A program made the translations under genes and the position numbers. Below, one piece after another: positions 1 to 7,333 of a DNA stretch of 37,824 nucleotides. The DNA lies in NCBI GenBank assembly GCA_903876665.1, contig CAIRAY010000028.1:1-37824 (forward strand). Direction: 5' to 3'. This DNA is from an uncultured Fibrobacterota bacterium (GTDB lineage: Bacteria > Fibrobacterota > Fibrobacteria > Fibrobacterales > Fibrobacteraceae). Each line of letters starts with the position of its first letter. The stretch's first letter is position 1. Below the pieces are notes generated by a model that searched no databases, was not told the DNA's origin, and worked only from the letters and a program-made list of their open reading frames with translations.

Positions 1-165
1 AAGCTTCGAACTCTCGGAGAGAGTTTGACCCATCCACCAGGGACGGTGGATGGGGACTATGCCGCACAGGCATAGCCCGCAGGGTGAGCCACAGGATGTG
101 GCGAATCTATCTCTCCTCCTCCTGAAACTGCAATAGGCCTGCCCCTTGGGGTGGGCCTTTTTCCA
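1..165 (+). ncRNA. CsrB/RsmZ-like sRNA, 3' part (5' end outside window)
   Basis: Four small hairpins follow one another on the plus strand: 10-24 (stem ACTCTC, loop GGA), 30-53 (nine-pair stem, loop AGGGAC), 57-75 (seven-pair stem, loop GCACA) and 88-102 (stem GCCACA, loop GGA). A fifth hairpin with a T-tract follows at 135-162. CAGG motifs occur at 38, 67, 80 and 92. The last hairpin reads ACAGGATGT, the core of the known CsrA-binding consensus. Repeated loop GGA motifs ending in a terminator are the hallmark of CsrA-sequestering RNAs. The strand is fixed because GGA lies in the loops and the T-tract follows the last hairpin only on the plus strand. The start is outside the window and no csrA gene is visible here, so the assignment is an inference from structure. 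It could be another structured RNA or a leader. Confidence 0.42.
135..162 (+). terminator. Rho-independent terminator
   Basis: A long GC-rich hairpin (left arm from 135, AGGCCTGCCC; right arm ending at 158, with two G-T pairs) is followed at once by TTTTT on the plus strand. There is no T-tract on the opposite side, so it terminates plus-strand transcription, most likely of the GGA-hairpin RNA just upstream. Confidence 0.7.
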
Positions 166-248
166 TTTCTGTCGGCGTACCATCCGAAAACCGGGTACAA
201 GAAATGGTCAAGCCAGCAGGGCTCCGTGTATGTCGGAAAAGGCAACCG

Positions 249-848
249 CTAAATACATCGGGGAACTCGAGTTCCCAATGGAAGAACCGGTATTGCCGAA
301 CCACGCTTTGCAAGGTGCTCTGTTGCTCAGCACTCAGGTGCAAAAAGTCTTTGGGCATGGGTGCAATCGAAAGCTTAGCCAAGGGCCAGAACCAAATGGC
401 GCACCAGGTATCGAGGGTGCGTTTGAGGTCCGCAATCACAGGGTTCGCAAGGATCTTTTCTTGGTAGTACTTGGCGCGTTCCTCACTCTGGTGCACGGGC
501 ATGCGGTGCATTTTGCGAAGCACCTTCAATGCCTCTTGGTGCACTTGCATGGGGTCGGTTTGGCTTGCCGTGTCTTGGGTCGCAAGCTGGCCTGTGATGG
601 TATCGACCAGTTGCCGCGTCACTTCGCCCGTGCGCAAGGTTTTGATCTGATTGGTCCATGGGCCCTTGCTACCATCGCCGCCTTCGCGTTGCCAGGCCAT
701 GGCTGGGTAATGGTGGAAGTTCGCGAGCCAACAACCGACTTGGGAATTACCGCACTTGATCTTGTGACCCAAGAACTCAAAGGGCAGGTCGCGATCCATG
801 GTCTCGATCCACAGGGCAAGCCGCGCAAGCTCTACCGCCAAGGGGTCT
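249..848 (-). pseudogene. Detached internal fragment of the DrmMI-like DNA methyltransferase gene
   Basis: This stretch of about 600 bases encodes, without an internal stop, a peptide nearly identical to the region from about residue 711 to 910 of the methyltransferase at 19250-24091. It begins at the sequence AVELARLALW and ends at EFPDVFSG. The nucleotide match to roughly 21359-21957 is about nine in ten bases and is in the same orientation. The fragment lacks motif I (DPAMGSGSF) and stops just before the catalytic NPPW, so it cannot be an active enzyme. At the low-coordinate end the frame runs on into unrelated sequence over the RNA terminator; at the high-coordinate end similarity stops 16 bases from the GH43 stop codon. 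It is a remnant of a second methyltransferase copy or a partial duplication. The unexplained bases 166-248 show no convincing coding signal. Confidence 0.85.
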
Positions 849-863
849 CAGATAATCAATACC

Positions 864-3008
864 TTAGCGCAATGACTGTGGATGGGAGACATAGACCTTC
901 TGCGTCAATGCTCCAGTAGCAGACTTGACCACATAGACTCCAGGCAAGCTGACAATTCTTGAAACTTGCTCCTTCATGTTTGCAGGATTACCCAGCTCCA
1001 CAACTCCGACCTTACTGCCAGACAGGCTATACACAGTATGCTGGCCAGCATCATAAAACCCATTACCAGTAATGGTTGCCACAGGAACCGAGATCTTGAA
1101 AGCAAGCCAATCCAGGTTGCCATAGGCACCATCGATCACGAGCTGCAGAACATGCCTTCCAGCAGTCAAATTTGGAGTTGTTCCTTTCACAATTGAATAC
1201 GTGTCCCAACTTCCTGTATTAGGAATCTTGACCGTATCGATGAAGGGCAAATTATCCAACAGTATCCGAAATGAAGCTCCATCGCCACCAGAAGACACAT
1301 TTGCTTCCCAATCATAAGCACCGGCATTGGCAACATCTACGGTGTATTCAAGCCATTCCGCGGCTGTGGTCCAACCTAGTTTATAGCCGCTTGTCGCATC
1401 ACCGGCAATATCAACACCATCCGTACGATAGATGTTTCCGCTATTGACTGCATCTGCATCATGGTATGCCACACCTTCGCCACCCACATCATAGTTCTCC
1501 GCTTGTACTGTACCCGGAATCGTTGCGGAACTATAGGCTCCTTGAGGAATCGCCGAGGATGAGGAGAGCGCAACAGAGGAAGAGGAAACAGGAGGATTAC
1601 TGGCCACGAATTTCCACCATTTGAGACCCGCAGTAGAATCTGCACCGGTGAACTTTAGGTACACGGCGGACACAACTCCGCTAAGACCGGTGAGAGTGCA
1701 TTCTGTGGTGGTGAAGCCAGTCCATGAGCCCGTACTGGGGATTGAGCATGTCCCTGCAAGGGTCCCTGTTGGAGACCCCGAGCGGATTTCCACTTTATTG
1801 TTTGCGTTTAGACTCGATGCATTCACCTGGAACTTGGCCGCTCCCGTACCAAAATCCACATTGGAAAGGCGTAGCCAGGAGGTTCCCGATGGCTTAGGCA
1901 TTAGCATGCTGTAGGGGGGCGCATTGGGTACAAGGACTGTGCGGCTCCGCACACTCTGTTGCAAGGAGCTGGTCGTGGCAGGGATGGAATCATAGGGATT
2001 AAAGTTCCCGATTTTTGCTGGGCCTGCATTGGTAAAAACCATATTCTTAAAAGTTCCGTCTGCATTATATTCCAACACATCAATACTTACGCTGCGGTGT
2101 AAGTCGGGCTTGCTGTCATTGTTGGCAATGGCAACGCGACGATCGTGATAGGCTGCATACCACTTGCCTTTGAATTCGGCAAAACCATGATGGTTGTTGT
2201 TATAGGCGTTGATATTCGTTCCGTTAATATTGGGATTCTTCAATACAGTCCCCTTATAAGCCCATGGACCGGTGGGGCTATTGCTGGTGGCATATTTAAT
2301 CGTTTGACCTTGAGCATTGTAACTCAAGTAGTAAGTACTATTACGCTTCGTGATATAGGGAGCTTCAAAAGAACTATCGGTTCCCGTGACCTTAATCATG
2401 GCCCCATCAACGGTGATCATGTCGCTTTTTAGCTTGATCATGCGGAAGTTATTTCCATAATTTGCCATGTTAGGGTCTGTGCTACCCCCTCCACCACCCC
2501 AAATCAAATAACCTTGACCATCGGTATCCACAAATACACCCGGATCAAAACACCAGACCACATTGTCACACAGATTTCCACGACTCGCATTATGATCCAC
2601 AATGGCATGACCCACTGGATCAATATAGGGGCCTGCTGGGCTTGAGGCGGTGGCCACACCGATTCCACTTGTAGAATTTGGATAGTAGATGTAAATCTTG
2701 TTGTTGCGCCAGACCGCTGCAGGGGCCCAAGCGGAACCCGCCCACGAAACATCACGAGGAACACGGAATACTTCCCCATGATCCGTCCAGTTCACCATGT
2801 CCTTTGAGGAAAGTGCATAGTAAGCTTTGATGTTATAGCCCGTCACGCTCTCATCATCAAGGTCGGCAATGATCCAAAACTCATCATTAATGACAAGCGC
2901 AGTCGGGTCTGCCAGATAATGGTAATTAACGATCGGATTGTCGGCTTGAACAGCTGCGGAACAACCAAGAATACTTGCGAGCGCTATTTTGAAAAATGAA
3001 TTTTTCAT
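864..3008 (-). CDS. Secreted GH43 family arabinofuranosidase/xylosidase with CBM6 modules
   Basis: The protein of about 714 residues probably removes arabinose or xylose units from arabinoxylan outside the cell. The start chosen at 3008 gives a signal peptide (MKNSFFKIALASILG, cleavage near residue 22); an in-frame upstream start would overlap the xylanase gene. The GH43 five-blade propeller carries the expected triad: Asp34 (LADPTAL), Asp155 (FDPGVFVD) and Glu215 (SSFEAPY). After it come a CBM6-like beta-sandwich (about 370-490), a serine-rich linker, a second CBM6 starting near QAENYDVGGEGV, and a C-terminal domain (VYSLSGSKVGVVEL ... GVYVVKSATG) resembling type IX secretion sorting domains. 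It lies 22 bases downstream of the GH10 xylanase and is surely cotranscribed. Exact substrate within GH43 cannot be read from sequence alone. Confidence 0.9.
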   Translation of the reverse strand: MKNSFFKIALASILGCSAAVQADNPIVNYHYLADPTALVINDEFWIIADLDDESVTGYNIKAYYALSSKDMVNWTDHGEVFRVPRDVSWAGSAWAPAAVWRNNKIYIYYPNSTSGIGVATASSPAGPYIDPVGHAIVDHNASRGNLCDNVVWCFDPGVFVDTDGQGYLIWGGGGGSTDPNMANYGNNFRMIKLKSDMITVDGAMIKVTGTDSSFEAPYITKRNSTYYLSYNAQGQTIKYATSNSPTGPWAYKGTVLKNPNINGTNINAYNNNHHGFAEFKGKWYAAYHDRRVAIANNDSKPDLHRSVSIDVLEYNADGTFKNMVFTNAGPAKIGNFNPYDSIPATTSSLQQSVRSRTVLVPNAPPYSMLMPKPSGTSWLRLSNVDFGTGAAKFQVNASSLNANNKVEIRSGSPTGTLAGTCSIPSTGSWTGFTTTECTLTGLSGVVSAVYLKFTGADSTAGLKWWKFVASNPPVSSSSVALSSSSAIPQGAYSSATIPGTVQAENYDVGGEGVAYHDADAVNSGNIYRTDGVDIAGDATSGYKLGWTTAAEWLEYTVDVANAGAYDWEANVSSGGDGASFRILLDNLPFIDTVKIPNTGSWDTYSIVKGTTPNLTAGRHVLQLVIDGAYGNLDWLAFKISVPVATITGNGFYDAGQHTVYSLSGSKVGVVELGNPANMKEQVSRIVSLPGVYVVKSATGALTQKVYVSHPQSLR

Positions 3009-3030
3009 ATTTACATCCAATAGTTTAGGC

Positions 3031-4716
3031 TTAGTTGCCAAGTCCAACGCGTCTGCCATTCAAATCAAAGCGTAATGAATTCTTGTTGATATTGGATGCA
3101 GAGGGGATTTTTCCCTTAGCATTGAAAGTGGATGTAGGTACCGGAATGGAAAACTCAATCCAATCCAGATTAAAATAGGGACCATCCACGACTAAACGTA
3201 GCGTATGCGAACCCGCTGGAAGTACTGTCGTAGTTCCGCTCAAAGTAACATAGGCATCCCAATTTCCTTGATTGGAAACAGTGATGTTACCGGTAATATT
3301 ACTCGTGCTATCCAATAACACATGGAAAGCAGAGCCATCGGCCCCAGACGAGGCTTTTGCGCTCCAGGCAAGTACGCCCGCAGTAGGAATTGTCACCGCA
3401 TATTCAAGCCATTCGCCGGCAACAGACCAGCCAATCTTATACCCAGTCCCCAGATCACCCGTCACATCCACACCATCGGTTCGGTACACATTTCCACTGT
3501 TAGCGGCATCGGCATCGTGATAGGAAACGCCTTCTCCACCCAAATCGTAGTTTTCCGCCTCAATCTTACCAGGCAGCGAAATCGCAGAGGCTCCATAGGG
3601 TTTCTGCTCTACCACCACGGGGGGTACACCGGGGGTAATTACCGTCGATGGGGCATGGCGTTTAAGAGATGCCACCAAGCTATCATAAGCAGGCTTCTTG
3701 TTGTAGCTACGGTCATAGAGAAGCGCCGAGGCGATCTTCGTTTGTGTGTCAAGCCATGAATATTTGTCGGTAAGACCCCAGATCAAGAATGTTTTCATGT
3801 TGGGCTCTTCTAAGAACACATCCATGTACTGAGCATACCGGTGGCCTTGATCCTGTAATTGGGTAGCCGAGGGCAGGGTGGTCCCTTGGTCAAAGGCAAT
3901 ATCAAGCTCGGTTATTTGCAGCGTAAGCCCATTCTTGGCAAGCGCTTTCGCAAGGGCACGAATATTCGCCGGGCCATTTGCGTTACCCACGCCGACATGA
4001 GTCTGAGAGCCGACACCGGTAATTGGAATTCCATTCTTCACCCACTTGTCCACGGCAGTCAGAAGGAATTTGACCTTATCACTTGTCGTCACACCACCCT
4101 CCAGACCATAGTCGTTATAATAGAGCTCGGCATCGGGGTCTGCAGCATGGGCCCAGACAAAAGCGGAGTCGATAAAATCGTCGCCAATCACTTTCTGCCA
4201 AATGGATTGTGTTCCGCATGAGGTAGTTCTCCAGCCTACAGGCCAGTCACAGATAGCCTCATTGACCACATCCCATTCCTTAACTTTTCCCTTATAATGG
4301 CCTACAATTGTGGTGATATGATTCTTTAATGCCGCAAGCAAGGTCTGGCGAGTCCAAGTACCCCCAGTGACCCAACCTGGAATTTGCGCATGCCAAGCCA
4401 AGGTATGTCCACGAACAATAGAACCATTTGCTAGTGCGTAATTGTACATCTTGTCTGCATTGGTCCACCGGAAGGTATTCTGGGTGGGTTCCATGGCATC
4501 GAACTTCATTTCGTTTTCTGCAACGACAATGTTAAAGTTCTGCTTTTGCAGTGTTTCATAGGTTGCCTCGGTGCTCCCATTAAACCAACCTGAATTCAGG
4601 ATGGTCCCCACATAGCGCCCACGCTCAGCCGCTAAGGAACGAATGGTCTCTTGAGCCGAAACATCGCTTGCTCCGGTAAGTCCTATGCTAACCACTAAGC
4701 CATATATGAATTTCAT
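3031..4716 (-). CDS. Secreted GH10 endo-1,4-beta-xylanase with CBM6
   Basis: Retaining endo-xylanase of 561 residues that cuts the xylan backbone. A signal peptide ends near SDVSAQ. The GH10 barrel follows, with the acid/base Glu153 in WDVVNEAI and the nucleophile Glu270 in ITELDIAF, plus the family motifs RGHTLAWHAQ and GVGSQTHVG. A CBM6 starts at KIEAENYDLGGEGVSYH and is close in sequence to that of the GH43 neighbour. The protein ends abruptly at LRFDLNGRRVGLGN, which looks like the first strand of the C-terminal sorting-type domain that is complete in the GH43 protein, so the tail may be truncated. A strong ribosome site (CGAGGAGA, six bases before ATG) fixes the start. The gene heads the operon and its promoter shares an operator with the regulator gene at 7209. 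Confidence 0.95.
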   Translation of the reverse strand: MKFIYGLVVSIGLTGASDVSAQETIRSLAAERGRYVGTILNSGWFNGSTEATYETLQKQNFNIVVAENEMKFDAMEPTQNTFRWTNADKMYNYALANGSIVRGHTLAWHAQIPGWVTGGTWTRQTLLAALKNHITTIVGHYKGKVKEWDVVNEAICDWPVGWRTTSCGTQSIWQKVIGDDFIDSAFVWAHAADPDAELYYNDYGLEGGVTTSDKVKFLLTAVDKWVKNGIPITGVGSQTHVGVGNANGPANIRALAKALAKNGLTLQITELDIAFDQGTTLPSATQLQDQGHRYAQYMDVFLEEPNMKTFLIWGLTDKYSWLDTQTKIASALLYDRSYNKKPAYDSLVASLKRHAPSTVITPGVPPVVVEQKPYGASAISLPGKIEAENYDLGGEGVSYHDADAANSGNVYRTDGVDVTGDLGTGYKIGWSVAGEWLEYAVTIPTAGVLAWSAKASSGADGSAFHVLLDSTSNITGNITVSNQGNWDAYVTLSGTTTVLPAGSHTLRLVVDGPYFNLDWIEFSIPVPTSTFNAKGKIPSASNINKNSLRFDLNGRRVGLGN

Positions 4717-4743
4717 AGAATCTCCTCGATTATTTATAGAGAA

Positions 4744-4807
4744 GATATATGGAATAGGCCGATTATTTTTGGGTGTTGCTCGCTATGTCATTGACAAAAT
4801 GTCCATG
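4744..4807 (-). promoter_or_regulatory. xyn10 operon promoter with upstream operator
   Basis: On the minus strand a -10-like TATATC lies at 4744-4749, with no good -35. A near-palindrome lies at 4789-4807: CATTGACA, AAA, TGTCCATG, with one mismatch between arms. Its centre is 51.5 bases from the -10 centre, which places it near -60 relative to the start, a typical activator position. The same palindrome stands at the same distance upstream of the TIGR02147 regulator gene. Promoter strength and direction of regulation are inferred. Confidence 0.55.
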
Positions 4808-4833
4808 CGACCACGGGATATTGGATCCTGCAA

Positions 4834-6081
4834 TTATCGCAGCAGGTGGTCTTGGGAGACTCCATACAAACGAATATCATCTATCCAGAATTCGGAACCA
4901 TCCGTGGAGAAGATGCTGATGTTTGTCACCGAATCCCGGATAGTTTCCCAACCCATGTTTCCGCCTGCTGAATCTGCACCCAAAAGGTCGGATGGCGCTA
5001 TGGCAACACGGGTCCAAACCGAATCTGCAACAAGGTGCTTCCATGCTTTTCGACCCGTTAACTCCTTAATATTATTCTCGAAAGCTATGGAGTAATTCCC
5101 ATCTCCCTTCGCCCAGAATTCAATGGAATCCATGGTATAAATGCTATGGGATTTTTCTCCGAGTGGGGTACCGATCAAAACCCATTCAGGAGAATCCGCA
5201 TGATAGAGTATATGAACGGCCTTACCACTTCTTCCTGAGCCTGCCGGCTGGATGGCTTGCGAAAAATTCTCGCCTACAGCAGGGGTGATGGTTGCACTAT
5301 CGCTAATGACTTTAAACCAGTAGCTCAAAGGGACAGGAATTGGCATGGCATTACGATCATTGCCATCTTCAAAATCATCGACCAAAATGGAATTCAGCTT
5401 TAACTTGGTGCTAGAAGAGAACCCAGCCCATAAGTCGGGGTGCCCTGGATCAATGGCCAAGGGCTTTCCCCAGCAAAATGACCAAGCGGACAGCGTATCG
5501 CTTGCATCCTCAATTCGAATCCGAATCTCTGCGCGAGCGGCAAGAGAATCATAGCGAGCCCGGTCAATCACCAAACCTTTGCCTGTAGCCGCAAACACTC
5601 TGAGATCCGCACCATCTGCCCGGGCTTTGCTAAAATCAAAATTCGACGAATCCAGAAACAGGGTAACCACCGTTGGAAACTGCACCGGACGCATCCAGTC
5701 TGAGATAAGATCTGATGCCATTAGACTCCGTGCATGAGCCCATGTAGAAGGGTCTTCCATTGCCACAGTAGGAGCCGTCAATAAACCAAGTCCAAGGGTA
5801 TCTCCAGCAAGCACGGAGAATTCTTCCTCTGCAAGCAACTTAGAATCGGAAGCGCTCCACGCCATGAGACGCAAGGAACCCACGGGTAGATTCGCGATGG
5901 TAAAATTCCCCAGGGAATCGGTAGGAACAGAAATACTCAACCCATAAATTTGCACCCAAGCAAAATCAACACTGTCTGGGAGCGAGACTCGGCCTTGAAC
6001 TGCGCCAAGTGTATCTAAAATTACCTGGTATTGAGCTTCTGGACCGGGTATCGGCGTGGGTAAAGGAATACACTCCACCAA
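4834..6081 (-). pseudogene. Fibrobacter-type lipoprotein, C-terminal part after frameshift (DUF2341 + CBM11-like)
   Basis: This frame continues the lipoprotein that begins at 6385: the N-terminal frame reads YVLELIGD and this one resumes as ALVECIPLPTPIPG, so a one-base shift near 6075-6085 splits the gene. Visible parts are a carboxypeptidase-regulatory-like beta-domain (GRVSLPDSVDFAWVQIYG ... GNFTIANLPVGSLRL), a DUF2341 segment (FDFSKARADGADLRVF) and a C-terminal galactose-binding-like fold resembling CBM11 (DDFEDGNDRN ... IEFWAKGDGNYSI ... FWIDDIRLYG). The family probably binds polysaccharide at the cell surface. The long intact frame suggests the shift is recent, a sequencing error, or bypassed; a start inside this frame alone would leave the product without a signal peptide. 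Confidence 0.75.
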
Positions 6082-6385
6082 TGCGGTCCCCGATCAATTC
6101 GAGGACATAGCTTCCCACGGGTAGGTCAACAATATGAACCCATCCATTCTTATCCGTATAACCTTTGAAGATCATTCCGGAATCAACGGAACTACCGGGT
6201 TCACCCAAATACCAAGAGGGTCTTAAAGAATACTGAGCATTGCCCGCTTTCTTGCCGTCTGGCTTGACCACTTGGAAGGCTACCGAGTTCTCGGTCTCCA
6301 TGGTATTGCCCGCTGACTTTGGATTCCGGTCACAGGATACAGCCAAGAAGGCCACCAGGTAGAGGAACAGTTTGAAAGAATTCAT
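5966..6385 (-). CDS. Fibrobacter-type lipoprotein, N-terminal part (frameshifted)
   Basis: The first residues form a lipoprotein signal peptide (MNSFKLFLYLVAFLAVSC) with the lipidated cysteine at 18, followed by DRNPKSAG. A carboxypeptidase-regulatory-like beta domain starts next (FQVVKPDGKKAGNAQYSL ... DLPVGSYVLELIGD). After about residue 102 the reading becomes compositionally odd (GGVYSFTHADTRSRSS), while the natural continuation is found in another frame from 6081 downward. The ATG overlaps the stop of the TIGR02147 regulator by four bases, so the two are translationally coupled. Regulator-lipoprotein pairs of this kind are familiar in Fibrobacter. The real gene is best seen as 4834-6385 with a single-base frameshift. 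Confidence 0.75.
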   Translation of the reverse strand: MNSFKLFLYLVAFLAVSCDRNPKSAGNTMETENSVAFQVVKPDGKKAGNAQYSLRPSWYLGEPGSSVDSGMIFKGYTDKNGWVHIVDLPVGSYVLELIGDRIGGVYSFTHADTRSRSSIPGNFRYTWRSSRPSLAPRQC

Positions 6386-7209
6386 GTTCTGGCCTCCTGC
6401 TTTTGGGCAACCGGAAATAAGGCCATATTAAGATGCATTATTCTGTCTGGACCTGCACATTCTTCTACCCTTTTTTGGACTTGGCGACGGAATTCGCGTG
6501 CCATTTCCTTGAGCTCCTGCAAGCATTCCTCATCAACGGCCATGGTCAAGGTGGAAATATCCCGTTGCTCAACGGGGATCGTATCCAGTGAATTAGCGCC
6601 AAGCTGCATGACCTGCTTTTGAAACTGCCTGACAGCTTGGGCTTTCGCTGGGCCACTTACGGTTAAATGGGTTTCGGCCAGAGCCAGCTTTTCGGAAGGC
6701 AGGCGCGTGACCATACCTAAATCTTTAAGAAGCTCGATGGCTTCCCGGGCTTGGTCCTCGGTGATGGGCGGAATAATACTACGGGCAATCAAAGCCGGGT
6801 CTGCATTACCGCGCGTCACTTCCAGAAGCGCCCGCACCGTCGCTATCCACCACTGACCGAGGAACTGTAGCTCCTTCTCGCTGAGCTCATGCCGGCGCAC
6901 ATCGCGGAGCGCAAACGCCTTGTCGAGCAATTCTTGCTTTTTTTGCTGGGAACGGGAGCGCGAAGCCGCGATCAACAGGTCAAAATATTCCGCAGGCCTT
7001 CCAGTCAAGCACAGCATATCTTTGGCCATGGGGACACAGCGACTTGGTAAGTGCTGTTCTTTTTGCAGAATTCGAAAAAGCTGACTGGCATCGAGCCCAA
7101 GCTTGCTCCCGAGCATGCGGTAGGAATACAATGGCATCTGCGACTTGCGCTCCTCATAATAGGAATGCAATAGATCACGATAGTCCATGACATCAAAGAC
7201 AGTGGGCAT
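6382..7209 (-). CDS. TIGR02147 family transcriptional regulator
   Basis: A 275-residue soluble protein that starts with the family signature VFDVMDYRDLLHSYYEERK, followed by a helix-turn-helix-like stretch (LGSKLGLDASQLFRILQKE) and mixed helical domains with a typical mid-region (ITEDQAREAIELLKDLGMV). This family is largely confined to Fibrobacter, where the genes often neighbour surface lipoproteins, as here. The gene overlaps the lipoprotein by four bases. Upstream lies a perfect 23-base palindrome, and a near copy stands before the xylanase operon, so I infer that this protein controls itself and the xylan genes. A -10-like TATATA at 7218-7223 lies so close to the ATG that the mRNA leader must be very short; no good ribosome site is seen. 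Confidence 0.88.
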   Translation of the reverse strand: MPTVFDVMDYRDLLHSYYEERKSQMPLYSYRMLGSKLGLDASQLFRILQKEQHLPSRCVPMAKDMLCLTGRPAEYFDLLIAASRSRSQQKKQELLDKAFALRDVRRHELSEKELQFLGQWWIATVRALLEVTRGNADPALIARSIIPPITEDQAREAIELLKDLGMVTRLPSEKLALAETHLTVSGPAKAQAVRQFQKQVMQLGANSLDTIPVEQRDISTLTMAVDEECLQELKEMAREFRRQVQKRVEECAGPDRIMHLNMALFPVAQKQEART

Positions 7210-7217
7210 AGCCTAAG

Positions 7218-7283
7218 TATATACTGAAGATGGCCAAATTTCCATTTCTAGCTATGCGGCCCTATGGACAAAATGTCCATAGG
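7218..7283 (-). promoter_or_regulatory. Regulator promoter with perfect palindromic operator
   Basis: CCTATGGACA (7261-7270), AAA, TGTCCATAGG (7274-7283) is a perfect inverted repeat with ten-base arms. On the minus strand a TATATA -10 element lies at 7218-7223, its centre 51.5 bases from the palindrome centre. A weaker related motif, TGGCCAAATTTCCA, lies between them at about 7231-7244. The remaining intergenic DNA to the helicase stop at 7334 shows no other signal. Confidence 0.65.
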
Positions 7284-7333
7284 GGTGTTCAAACCAAGGA
7301 AAGAGCACCTCTATTCATTCGCTTTGCAACGAA

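Noticed and set aside
1..6. HindIII site AAGCTT at the first base as a cloning boundary
   Set aside because: The same hexamer occurs elsewhere inside the window, so it cannot prove a cloning junction.
146..919. Plus-strand 257-codon open frame over the methyltransferase fragment
   Set aside because: It is the antisense shadow of the fragment, whose minus-strand protein matches the intact gene closely.
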